A DNA stretch of 64,000 bases. Origin: Chrysomallon squamiferum (taxonomy: Eukaryota > Mollusca > Gastropoda > Neomphalida > Peltospiridae). The translations under genes were made by a program, and so were the position numbers. The stretch is taken from assembly GCA_012295275.1 (NCBI GenBank), contig CM022674.1, positions 6,915,436-6,979,435 on the forward strand. The letters run 5' to 3'. Positions 1 through 10,945 of this stretch are shown one piece after another. The notes beneath the pieces are model-generated. The model was not told the DNA's origin, searched no databases, and was given only the letters and a program-made list of their open reading frames with translations. Position 1 is the stretch's first letter; each line of letters starts with the position of its first letter.

Positions 1-340
1 AAATATTTCTCTTAAAACCAGATTCTCACACCCATTGATGATATCAGCATTCACAACATAGAGAAAATAATTTAAAAAATAAATTATTTCTCTATCAGAT
101 GAAAGAAACATCACAAAGCTTTATGTATGTATATATTATATATATGTTATGCACATACATTTCAATATTATAAGATATTTTTTGGGGGGGGGACAGGTTT
201 CAATGATGTGATTAAAAACGTCATTGAAAATAAAGGCCTTTAATTTTAAAAAAATATGTATTATGTACACAAATATTAAGATATTTACAGTATTTTGTGA
301 ATAGGATATCAAAAATGGTGAAATGTAGATACATTAAGTT
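1..340. other. Left flank, no gene seen
   Basis: AT-rich sequence with a short G run near 184-192 and several A/T runs. It lies beyond the predicted stop codon of the secreted-protein gene, so part of it is probably that gene's 3' UTR on the minus strand. I see no open frame of note and no RNA gene. Confidence 0.5.
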
Positions 341-706
341 TTAGGCTGTCTTCTTTAAATCACTGTTTTTCTCTCTAGTTCTTTCCTTTTCTGAAAAAAT
401 AATAATAACTTAACTAATAATAATCCTAAATGATAATATCTATACATTCACAATCATCATCATAAACACATCATTACTGATAGTTATTTTTATCATTATT
501 TTTATTACTATTATTTTATTTATTATCATCATCATTATAATTATCATTATTGTCGAATAACCATTATTATCAGTATTATTATAATCTTAATTATAATCGT
601 TATTTTAAAAGAATTATGCTACAACTACTATAGATACTACTACAACTACTACTACTGCTACTAATAATAACAACAGCAAGAATAATGCCACAATAACCAC
701 AACAAC

Positions 707-743
<37 letters not shown>

Positions 744-755
744 ATAATAATATTG

Positions 756-791
<36 letters not shown>

Positions 792-1112
792 GCAATAATG
801 ATAATAATAATAATAATGGTAATAATAATAATAGTAATAGTTGTAGTAGTTTTATTAGTTTTAACAACAATAATAATAACAAAATGTAGAACTCACCTCC
901 TATCAGCTGCAGTATATTAAAGAAGAAACTTTCTTGTCCAGACTTCATGGCAATTTCATTACACAACTCATACAGGTGATTCAGAACCGGTTTCCATGGA
1001 AACTGCTCCTCAGTGTCGTCTGCTGCCTCTGCAGTTTTGTCCATGCTCTCGTGAAACGCCAAAAGTGCACACGTAGCCTCGATGTTACCTCGCAGAATTA
1101 GTCTCGGGTCTG

Positions 1113-1151
<39 letters not shown>

Positions 1152-2018
1152 ACAGTAATAATAATAATAATAATAATAATCAATAATAACAATAATAAAA
1201 GCAACAAGAACAATAATAATGCTACTAGTACTACTGCTACTACTACTACTAATAGTAATATTGCTTCTACTACTACTACAAACAGTAGTAATAATAGTAA
1301 TCAATAATAAAATTTAGTATAATAATTATGATAATGATAATAATGCTACAACCACTATTTTAAATAATAAATAAATAATGAAATAGTGAAATCACAAAAA
1401 AAAAATACTTTACGTTAATAAAGAAATTCTTTTCATTGGATTATTAATAATAATAATAATTATATATATATATAGAAGTCTGTTTTAATAATTATATATT
1501 ACAAATACGAATTAACACTTACCTTTGTGATGACTGCAAACTGCAAAAGGAAGAGAAGAATTATATTATTCTTTTGGACAACTCACTTACAATTTTTAAT
1601 AACAGACATACATATAAAAACAAATTTTAACACATATTTAAACATTCACTCAAATATTTTCATAAACACATACATTCATACATACGCGCGCGTCTTCTCA
1701 TGCACACGCTGATGCAATGAAAACAGCAATTCAACTACGCTCACATGTTAATACACAAACTTACGCATGCACGCACTCGTTCACACACTTCAGTTCACGC
1801 AAATTCAAATACAAATACGTTCGCAAAAACACTCGCAAAAATATAAATAACACATAGGTCAATATCTACAATTAAAAAGTATGATATAATCAAGAATAAT
1901 AAATAAATAAATAAATAATAAGAATAATAATAAGTAAATAAATAATAATAATAATAAATAATAATAATGATAATAATAAATATATAATAAATAAATAAAT
2001 AAATAAATATAATAAAAC

Positions 2019-2102
<84 letters not shown>

Positions 2103-3072
2103 AATAAATAAATAAAAATGAACGATATTTTTATTTACCTGGCGATGGCGTGACAGCAGAAAATGGTCCGGGTTGGTCAAAAAATTGACTATTCTTATAT
2201 AACTCTTCTTTTGACGGAGCTATTTCTGTTGATGAACCTTCTGAAATTAAAACGAACACAAATCTTATTTCCAAAGATTTCAGCGTCTATACTTTTATAT
2301 ATGATCTCATCACAAATGAGGTATTTAATTTAAATGCACCGATATATTATTTCATACATATAATAACACAATAAACTAATTATTTTTATGATTTTTTTTT
2401 CAATGTTTCATTTATTCATTCGTTATATCATTTAATGACAGATGATGTCATTCGTTCATTTACTATGTATAATTTACTTATATTGACATTATTCAAACAT
2501 TTATTCACATATTCTAATTTATTTATTCATTATAAGATTATAAAATTATTTATAAATTCATTATAACAACATTCAAACGTGTATTCATTTATCATAGCAT
2601 ATAAATTCAAATATTCAGTCATTATAATTTATTCCTTTATTACATCATCTACTGATTATTTCATTATTTATTCGTTAGTTCTTTTATTCATGTTTTTCCC
2701 CATTATAATAATTATTCATACGTTCGTTCATTCAGTATCACATTCATTCGGTTAATCTTTTATTTGTATTCATCCGTTACGTCGTCCATCCGTTCATTCA
2801 GTGAGTCATTATTCATTCGCTAAATAATTCATCCATTATCTTATTTAATAATTCATATCATTCACGGGTTACGTCATTCGTTCGTTAGCTAATTACGTCA
2901 TTCAAGCATCAGTGTATCGTGTTATTCACATTTTAACCCGTTTTTACAACTGACCTGCGAGATTTCGTTTTTCCAGGGCTTCTACCAAGTCTCTCAGTAA
3001 ATCGCCCTTATTCACTCTGAATGCACGTGAAACGACCGGAAGTGCAAACACAAGTAACAGCAACAGGTTCAT
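341..3072 (-). CDS. Small secreted protein / possible prohormone, four exons, function unknown
   Basis: Minus-strand exons 3072-2955, 2240-2139, 1109-897 and 390-341 join in frame (phases 1, 1, 1) to about 160 residues. The first three joins have good sites: donors GTCAGT, GTAAAT and GTGAGT, and acceptors ending CAG. The protein starts with a clear signal peptide (MNLLLLLVFALPVVSRA), followed by a helical stretch with a dibasic EKR near residue 35. A Pro/Ser-rich linker follows, then a larger predicted helical segment with two cysteines (ATCALLAF and YELCNEI), and a short Lys/Arg-rich tail from the last exon ending KKTA. The signal peptide, small size and basic residues suit a secreted peptide precursor or small helical secreted protein. 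I do not recognise the family and give no function. The last 50-nt exon rests only on an in-phase acceptor and a prompt stop, so it is the weakest part. No transmembrane segment is seen after the signal peptide. Introns are filled with trinucleotide and tetranucleotide repeats. Confidence 0.6.
400..880. repeat. Trinucleotide-rich intron (ATT/TAA, GTA)
   Basis: The last intron of the secreted-protein gene is almost entirely degenerate trinucleotide repeat. It includes an uninterrupted GTA run from about 708 to 742 running into TAA repeats to about 790. Long hydrophobic or poly-Leu reading frames here are artefacts of the repeat. Confidence 0.9.
1112..1310. repeat. (TAA)n and (CTA/TAC)n microsatellite
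   Basis: A TAA array of roughly 36 bp starts just upstream of the third exon's acceptor. It is followed by interrupted TAA and TAC/TACT repeats. The splice acceptor region TTATACAG abuts the array. Confidence 0.85.
1895..2120. repeat. (TAA)n/(TAAA)n compound microsatellite
   Basis: A mix of ATAA tetranucleotide and TAA trinucleotide runs within the second intron, the longest pure TAA run being about 2020-2073. It abuts the donor of the second exon. Confidence 0.9.
2400..2935. repeat. Degenerate TTCA/ATTC tetranucleotide tract
   Basis: About 530 bp of imperfect period-4 sequence (TTCATTCG, ATTCATTC, TCATTCAT and variants) fills most of the first intron of the secreted-protein gene. It looks like an old, mutated tetranucleotide array. 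Confidence 0.75.
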
Positions 3073-3313
3073 CGTGTGGAATCACTGAGATGTCGTCCTA
3101 AAAATGCATGAATGAATTATTATTTTTAATACTGCTGCTACAACAACGAATACTGAATCACCACAAATATGTTTATCTATCTATACATATGTGTATGTAT
3201 GTGTCTGTGTGTATATAGATAAATAATAAATATGTGGGCATGTATTTATATACCTTTCGATTTGTCTGTATACGTATACGTTTCTCTATTCATTTATACA
3301 TCTTCTGTATCTG

Positions 3314-3318
<5 letters not shown>

Positions 3319-3402
<84 letters not shown>
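3319..3402. repeat. (GA)n microsatellite, about 42 units
   Basis: Uninterrupted GA dinucleotide for about 84 bp, about 250 bp upstream of the secreted-protein start codon. Arg-Glu and Ser-Leu frames across it are repeat artefacts. Confidence 0.98.
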
Positions 3403-3405
<3 letters not shown>

Positions 3406-3522
3406 TTTTTCTTGTAAAATACGCCTCACCTTTTTTTGGTATATTGTGTTTTTCAGCAGTAAATATTCTAGCAGGCACGACAGATATGAACATTAATTCT
3501 TGCACGTGTCGTCTCTTATAAA

Positions 3523-3557
<35 letters not shown>

Positions 3558-4452
3558 CTCGAGGCGAACCCTATACAAAATTAGAATTATAATTCGGATT
3601 TGTTAACTGTGGTGAGAGACCCACAGGTAGATAATTCCTTTTGTTCTTATCTTCTACAGCTGGATGTTATTATACAGTTTATGCCGATTTTCATATACGC
3701 ATTGCTTGTTGTATTCATTTTATTCATTGTTACTGTAGGTACTAATTTGATATTTAATTAATTACTGGCTAATAACTGGTTACAGATAATTATCAGCTTT
3801 ATCCTGCGAAGTTTAAAGTGGCGAATGCAGCGAGGCTCTGCCGAGCAGTTCTTAAATAATTCGATATGAGCAAGGAAAATCTGATATTTGTAGACAGTAA
3901 CCAATTATTTCTTTTATTCTGCGATCCCAAACGATACAGAGTTGTAGATTCACATGTACTGATTTTGTTTTCGCCTACAACAATTATACATCAAAGCAAA
4001 AAACAATGTATTTCTCAAAGAACAAAGAAGCATAATATGTTTGTTTATTCATTCATTCATTCATGTCTGCCTGCCTTGTTTCCTGCCAACTTTTTTTTTT
4101 TTTTTTTTTTCCTTCCGTTTCCTTGACAATATTTCTCTTAGTCCCTCTGTCAGTTACTTTAATTCGGCATTACGAAACTATGTTATCTTTCTTGAGTTAC
4201 GCCATTTTACACACCACGCAGGTATTGAAAGTGCAGGTGCACGAAAATCCTTCGACTTAAACGGTACTTCAACCTAAGTCTCTTCGACTCAAGTGCACTT
4301 CAGTGTATTAGCAGTAATAACGATGATATTAAACGTGTTGGAAAATCACTGTTACTTAAGAACTGACTATGCTCTTTAGTCAAAAGTGTGAATAAAAAAT
4401 TAGTTTTACACAATATAAGCTGTATATTGCTTTACCACGATTACGTTCATGT

Positions 4453-4480
4453 TGTGTGTGTGTGTGTGTGTGTGTGTGTG
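4453..4480. repeat. (TG)n microsatellite
   Basis: Pure GT/TG dinucleotide run of about 28 bp. Confidence 0.95.
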
Positions 4481-4717
4481 AGACATAGAAGACATTACGT
4501 CTGATTAGACTCTGCACAAAGACAATATTCGGGAATGCACTGGCGCATGAAAACAAAGTCAAAAGGCAACAAAAGAAACCTCAGGTGTCGCTGACGAATC
4601 TCAAACCTCGCTGTCCGAAAATGTATGATGAGACCACACGACTACGGAGACAACGTTAAAACTATTTTTCAGTAGCCGAGGGTAATCATCGCGACCTGAG
4701 AAGCATGAGTATGTATA

Positions 4718-5055
4718 CAGGTACCGGACCAATTATCCGGCGTCCGGAAATCATGAAAGACCAGAAAACCGGAAGGTTTTTTCCCGACGCTATTTTCATA
4801 GTTCGCGCGCGTGGTTGTTATCCTCACCAGACCGGAGCTACTCTTTCAAGCCGCGTGGCGTTCATTCACTCGCCGCATTGTTTACGTGTCGAGTCGCCAC
4901 GGTTGTGTAGCGTCAGTTTTCTTTATGATGTTAATTTAAAATATTTATGCCTAATTATTTACGTATTTAGATGGTTTGGTACCAGAAAACCGGAAAATCC
5001 AGAAATCTGGAATACCTCAGGCCCCAAGGATTCCGGATAATTGGTCTGGTATCTG
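4718..5055. mobile_element. Non-autonomous pogo/Tigger-like DNA transposon (MITE)
   Basis: The left end (4718-4740) and right end (5033-5055) are inverted repeats of 23 bp with 21 matches. Both contain the core accaattatccgg and begin CAG. A TA dinucleotide directly abuts each end (4716-4717 and 5056-5057), the target duplication expected of Tc1/mariner/pogo elements. Partial inverted similarity continues inward (CCGGAAAtc / ccagaaaaccgg motifs on both sides). The 338-bp interior has no transposase, so any movement would have depended on a transposase supplied by another element. The ends differ by two bases, so it is not brand new. Assignment to pogo/Tigger rests on the TA target, the CAG terminus and the 'attatccgg' style of terminal repeat. 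A mariner-type MITE remains possible. Confidence 0.8.
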
Positions 5056-5488
5056 TATATGTCTTTATGTATGTACTAGGTGTTTGTTTTTTTTTTTTTT
5101 TTTTTTTTTTATCTCTGCACATACACAATGCAGAGAATTACGAAGTCCAATCACGACCTCACAAACGTTAGAGACTCAAACGTAAGACATTAATTTGCAC
5201 CCATTCTGGACGCGTACGTATATATACATGTATCTGTATGTGCGGATGTGTGCGTGCGTGCGCGCGTGTGTGTTTCCTTCTTTTCTTTTCTTTTATTTAT
5301 TATGTATGTACGTATGCATTTGTTAATGAATATTCGTATTTGGGAAAGCAATGGCACAGGAGGACAATGTTTCTCACAAACGTGTGATGCCTCTGACGAG
5401 ATTACCATTCGATTACTGAGACAAACTTGTATATATGTTCATGTATATATGTATGCGGCATGTATGTATGAATGCATATGTATACTCG

Positions 5489-5527
<39 letters not shown>

Positions 5528-6313
5528 TAATAATTAAAAATTATTTTCAGATTTACTTACATGTATATAAGAAAGAAAATATCATTTTTTTCTATTATAT
5601 TACAAAATTTAGTTCAGAATATGAAAATTATATTTTTTCTCTCTCTTTTGTAACAATCCGTATTGCATATTTTAGACTTTAATAAAGTAAGCATTTAAGA
5701 AAAGACTTTCATATATATATATAATATATAATATATATATTAGAGAAATTACTGATACTGTTATTGTGGCATGAATGAAGGTCTATGATATATTCAGTGT
5801 TAACTAATTTACGTAATGCCTTCATCTTCACAAGAGCACCGCCATGGAAACGATTCAACGTAATTTTTATTCAATTGCCGTGGACATGTATGATAGAATT
5901 TGTGAGTAATATAAAATAAATTTTACATCATAAAGCTAAATCTGGTAGAGGGAACGTCTAATGTAAGAATAAAAAACCACGACAATAACTAAAACCGCAG
6001 TAGAAAAAAAAAAAAAAAAAAATAAATAATAATAACAATAATCTTTCTACATAATTATCTATAATGGTGTTTGACACATATGACGAGGTATAATGTCTGA
6101 GAAAAAAAAAAAAAAAAATGCTATTTTTATTTCAAAAAATTAAAAAGAAAAAAGTATTTATCACGGTGTTCTGATACTCAGCTATATTTTGTCCATTAGG
6201 AATAAGTGTTTTATTTTCTGCTGATCTCTAACCATGCGTCACATGTCTTCCGGGTTTCGTCGGCTGCATGAAATTTAGGATTCTTACGTGTATTGTATTC
6301 TAAAAATTAAATC
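5056..6313. other. Intergenic region and presumed M6PR promoter
   Basis: Contains T and A homopolymers (about 5083-5110, 6003-6022, 6102-6117), a (TG)n array, an AT-rich palindromic stretch near 5712-5742, and the sequence before the M6PR start codon. About 60 bp before that start lies CTTCCGGG (6247-6254), an ETS-type site often found in housekeeping promoters. No TATA box is convincing. No other gene is seen. Confidence 0.45.
5491..5524. repeat. (TG)n microsatellite
   Basis: Pure TG dinucleotide run of about 34 bp in intergenic DNA. Confidence 0.95.
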
Positions 6314-9300
6314 ATGAGAGTCAGCTGTTTCTTAGCTATTCATGTTGCAAGTTTGATAACGTTTATTTCCGGACAGTGCAAATTCCCAACGCACATACCG
6401 TCCCCTGAAAAAATAGATGCTTATAAAAAACTGAAGCCTTTGATAGGAAAACGGTAAGAACTAACCCCTCCAAATCAGCAAATGACTAAGGATTCGACTA
6501 TGATAATTCGAAATTAAATTAAAAATGAAAATTCACTATTGTAAATAATACATATAATTATTTTTAAAACAGATATTTTGTTTTTGAATCCAGTGATTAT
6601 TCATTTCTTTATGAAATGATGAATTGAAGCATTAGACGTTAGTCAACTTCCAGAATACATGGAAACACTGGAGTATCATGATATGATTTTATGATATATA
6701 ATATTTAGTTAAACTTAACTTCAGCATAATCAAATGAATAATAATATCATAGATCAGCTGATACAATAAAAATAAATTTTGAATTTAATAAATTGTTTGT
6801 ATTTATATCTTTCTGTTCTGTACATATACTAAAATTATGGACTGTTATTACTTGCCTTAGCAATTAGAAAAGTAAATGAAAGTAAAGCAATCATTTATAA
6901 TGTTTTTATTGTTATTATTATGTTATTGTTTTTTTAAACACTGAATATAAAATTAGTATATAATCATTCACTGTAATTTTATTATTATCATTATTAATTA
7001 ATTAATTAATTATTATTATTATTTTTTTTATTATCATCATCATTATTTATTTATTTTTAAATTCAATTATTATTACTTTTTTCCTTAGATTCTTTGTAAA
7101 GGATGTTTTAGGAAAGTTTTCCTACAATGTTGGTATTTGCACAAAGGCAGAGGTAGCTGCAGATGATTCTGAAATTGGGGTCATACAGAGAAATCTTAAT
7201 GATAATTCAAGAAATCCTGTCACAGTGGGTAAAATCACTAAAGCTACTATAATGTCTGGGCGTGAGTACTTTTTCAAAAATACACTTCATACACCTGCTA
7301 ATCAGAGCAACATTCATATATGTTCATATACTATCACACACAAACATAATACACTATCACACACAAACATAATCACTATCACTCACATTATTATTACCCA
7401 GTCACAAATACACTACAGTATCGCACACAGAGACATAATACACTGTCACATACAAACATAATCACTATCACTCAACATTATTATTACCCAGTCACAAATA
7501 CACTACAGCATCGCACACAGAGACACAAATGTATAGTGTATAATCTTTGCTTTCGGAGGATCTAGATGTGGCAAATTTGTGTGACATTTTAGTGAACTGT
7601 TTTTCATTGCAACCTCTGCTCCATGGCTGGTAAAACCAAAACTTCATATATGTAGTGTCCACTTTCTGAGGTGTTGCTTTTATTATCACTGATCTTGAGT
7701 TTAAAGTATAATGTATTAGTTCATTCTTTCTTGAAAGCTATTTATAACTACTGATAAAAATCTATATTTGATATATGTCATTCTGTCTGTGTGTTCAAAC
7801 ATCTGAATATTTTGGTGCACAGTAAAACTGTTTAAGAATATTTTTTACATAAATATAGAGTGATTTTACACACATAACTAACATGCATTATTATCCCAGC
7901 CTCCACAGTACTTTTATTTATTTTGTTTTTAGCTAACTGGATACTACTGGAGTATCATGGTGGGCAGAAATATGGTAACCACTGTGGTGGGTCAAAAAGA
8001 AAAGCATCTATTATATTTATCTGTGATCCGTATGCCACAGATGTAAGTTAAATTATGTTAATTCAATTATATAAATATCCATTGTGTATTTCTTTGAAAG
8101 GAAAGAAAATTAACTGTCTTTTATTAAGGATGAATTATAAACACAGATAAGACAGATTTTAAAAAATCCTTTTTAAAAGCAGAAGTTGGAAAATAAGTGT
8201 TTAAAGAGTTTAAACAGTGAATTCAGTTTAGATTTTTTTTTTTTTTTTTCATTTGTCATACATCTATTAAGAGTGTGTGTGATGTAACATTTTTATTATG
8301 TTTTTATCATTTTGTTTAAACATATTGTTTTAATATTTATTATAATTATTATATATTTTTTTCTTGTGTGGTGTTGTGTTGTGTAGTGTAGTGTTGTGGT
8401 TGTATTATGTAGTGTAGTCATTGTGTTGTGTTGTGTTGTATTGTTTCATTACGTTATTATGATTATTTCAGTCGAATCCAGGGATGTTGGTTTTGGATGA
8501 GAACAGAAACAAGACTTCTGATTGTTACTATCTCTTTCAACTGGATCATCAAACAATTTGTACAAAATCAACATCCAGTGTTCTCAGCCTTGGATCCATC
8601 TTCCTCATTGTGTGAGTCAGAATACACAGCATGCAGCTTTCAGTTTTAAAATCTCATAAAACTAAATAAGTTGTTTTGAAATGTATTTCACCTTGTATTA
8701 AATATTTTTAAAATTTATTTTCTCTGCAGATTTTTTACTGTGGTAGCTGTTTATTTGTTGGCGGGTGCCCTTTATCAGAGATTTGTTCTCGGAGCGAAAG
8801 GTTTGGAACAGATTCCTAATTATTCATTTTGGCAAGACTTTGGAAATCTTCAAGCAGTAAGTGGAAATTTGTAAAATCTCTCTATTACATTTTTTTTTTT
8901 GTTCAGCTTTTGTATTTTTAATATTTACTAATTTTGAAATAACTTAGGAACTTTTCGTTATCATTTGCAAATTTTCACACTTTTTTTCCTATTTATATTT
9001 TTTTTTTTTAAATGTTTAAAAAAATAATAATTTAGAAATGTCTTTATATTTTATTTCTTTATCATTTTCTCTTAAAAAAAGAATTTAAAAATATGTACAT
9101 AATTTTTATTTTATGTTGGTAAATGTATTGTTGTTTGTTCATACTGTTGGTGTTTTATTGCAGATTTGTAAATTAGTTATTTGTTCATTATGTGTTGTTA
9201 AATCAGAATGTAGAACATTTTATTTTATACTGGCAACTTTTTTTCTTTTTTTTTTTCTTAACATGTTAATAAAGATTTTTACTTAAGAATGTACTGGTAC

Positions 9301-9548
9301 ATATATAGTTACATATTTGTTCAGAGTGTACTGATAATTTTCGTTATCATATTATGTTGGTCAGTTTATTACTTGTTCATTGTACATTGATGACAGTTAT
9401 TTTATATTAAATTTTATTATTTGTGCAGGATGGCTGTAACTTAGTGTGTCGTTCTGGGGGAAATCGTGGTGAGCGCAGATACCATGGGGTGGGGGATGAC
9501 CAACTGGATGACCGAGAAGAAAGAGATGACAACTTATTACCAATGTGA
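6314..9548 (+). CDS. M6PR: Cation-dependent mannose-6-phosphate receptor
   Basis: Exons 6314-6453, 7089-7261, 7933-8042, 8472-8611, 8730-8856 and 9429-9548 join in frame to 269 residues (human about 277). The protein carries mannose-6-phosphate-tagged lysosomal hydrolases from the trans-Golgi to endosomes. It has a signal peptide (1-21), a lectin domain with six cysteines (22, 64, 122, 135, 159, 171), one membrane span (about 180-202) and a cytosolic tail. By alignment to the mammalian receptor, the four sugar-contact residues are present as Gln80, Arg127, Glu151 and Tyr161. The tail keeps the family signals: FWQDFGNL (Phe-Trp sorting motif), cysteines 233 and 237 at the palmitoylation positions, GVGDDQL, and the C-terminal acidic-dileucine ERDDNLLPM, which binds GGA and AP-1 adaptors. 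All introns are GT-AG. The start is the first ATG before the signal peptide. The gene converges on NDUFB5. The identification is firm. Confidence 0.97.
7341..7530. repeat. Tandem duplication (~89 bp unit) in M6PR intron 2
   Basis: Two near-identical copies beginning 'aacataatcactatcactc' at about 7366 and 7455 differ by only a few bases, and are preceded by shorter CA-rich repeats. The unit contains ATTATTACCCAGTCACAAA and a CGCACACAGAGACA segment. The high identity implies a recent duplication. Confidence 0.85.
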
Positions 9549-10265
9549 AGAAAAAAAATTTGGATGAATGCTTGGAATGACTGAATGGCGAGAGTGTCAG
9601 TGTGTATGTTGTGTGATGAAATGTTTGTTCTTCTTTTTATATCATTTTTCAGTTGAATATTTTTTTTTTTTTTAAAGTTCCCAGAAAATGATCATATACA
9701 AGTGTTGAAAGTATTTTATAATTTCTGTTAATGTTTTGTTAAGTTGTTTTTCTTGTCTGAGTGATGAAGAAGTTGTTTTTCTGTATTAAATTTGTTGTTA
9801 TTAATGTGAAGATGTTTGTGTGTTTCTGAAAACTAAATAATTATGATCTGGAGCAATTTAAAGCTGATAGAGAAGATACATGATTTGATTTTACAAATGC
9901 ATACTTTATTCTAAATATTATTATAAAAAATTGTTTCATTCAAAGTACAATCATTTTAATTAATTACCAAATTTTAATATTTAAAATACTGTATTACTGA
10001 TATTTCTACATGGCTTTAAATAAAAACAAATTAATATTTTAAAATGAAAGAATAACCTTTTAAATATATATTTAAAACGTTTCATATAGTAAGTATTGCA
10101 GGCACTTTTCTCAGTCATCATATCTGTATATTTTAATTGTAAAATAAAATACATTTTAGTAAAGTCTATAGTAATTAGTTACATGAAGAAAAGAAAAGCA
10201 ATTTTAAAACTCACCAGAAGAATGGTCTTTTTTTAAATCTTTGTTGACTTTATTTCAATATTATT

Positions 10266-10266
10266 A

Positions 10267-10306
<40 letters not shown>
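10266..10306. repeat. (TTA)n microsatellite
   Basis: About 13 uninterrupted ATT units in the M6PR/NDUFB5 convergent region. Confidence 0.95.
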
Positions 10307-10308
<2 letters not shown>

Positions 10309-10632
10309 AGAAATCCCCAAAGCATTGTATAATATCTTCAAATTTTTTGTCTTGGTGCTATTTCCTCTTTCAGTCAGGTAAAAAAAAAAAAAAAAATACA
10401 AGCTAGCAAATTCCTTTCCAATAATAATTAGAATGATGCTTCTATACTTTTTCATTTAAACTTCTGTTTTGTTTTCATATAGTGTATATACTTTCCATAT
10501 ATCTGAAATTAGTTCATTTTAGTGATGTCATGGTTACTGACATAGAATCATTGATTAATATTAGTCATCATTTTTCTTTTTTACTCACTTGTTATTTTCC
10601 ACTTACATTTTTATATGTAACTCTGTAGTTAA

Positions 10633-10633
<1 letters not shown>

Positions 10634-10666
<33 letters not shown>
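10634..10666. repeat. (TG)n microsatellite
   Basis: About 16 TG units, followed by a degraded TG/TTTG extension to about 10678. Confidence 0.95.
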
Positions 10667-10669
<3 letters not shown>

Positions 10670-10824
10670 TGTGTGTTTACATGTATGTCCACAAACACAC
10701 ACCTGTTATTCAGGATGACATATTGTTACTCAAACATATTTAAAATTTTTATTTTGAAGACAGAACAATTTTTTTTTATTTAAAGATGATGTATCTTGAG
10801 TATTTTTCTTTTTTGTTCTTTATC

Positions 10825-10945
10825 TGTATTGTTATCGCTTTCTAAATTCTTTATCAGTGTCTTTATCGCTTTCTAAATTAAATTCTTTATCAGTATTTTT
10901 GTTGCTTTCTAAATTCTTTATCAGTATTTTTATTTCTTTGTAAAT
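10825..10945. repeat. Short tandem repeat, unit about 35-40 bp
   Basis: Three to four imperfect copies of CTTTCTAAATTCTTTATCAG plus a spacer (TGTCTTTATCG, TATTTTTGTTG, TATTTTTATTT) run head to tail. They lie downstream of M6PR, probably in a 3' UTR. Confidence 0.8.

Larger units (their letters stand above)
3073..4717. other. Intergenic region upstream of the secreted-protein gene
   Basis: This holds the presumed promoter/5' UTR of the minus-strand precursor gene, a long (GA)n array, a 30-bp T run at 3526-3555 and a (TG)n run at 4453-4480. The span 3560-4700 is more complex sequence, but I found no spliced coding frame or RNA gene in it. Confidence 0.5.

Noticed and set aside
661-1062. 133-codon minus frame ending in a poly-Leu tail
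   Set aside because: The N-terminal part is real (third exon of the secreted-protein gene), but the Leu-rich part reads through the donor GTGAGT at 896 into GTA/TAA repeats.
4705-5040. 111-codon plus frame starting MSMYTGTGPIIRRPEI
   Set aside because: It lies almost wholly within the inverted-repeat element, has no known domain and matches no transposase motif.
5248-5682. 144-codon plus frame rich in Cys and Val
   Set aside because: It runs through TG-rich and (TG)n microsatellite sequence; no splice context or domain.
8428-8649. 73-codon plus frame over M6PR exon 4
   Set aside because: Wrong frame across the real exon 8472-8611.
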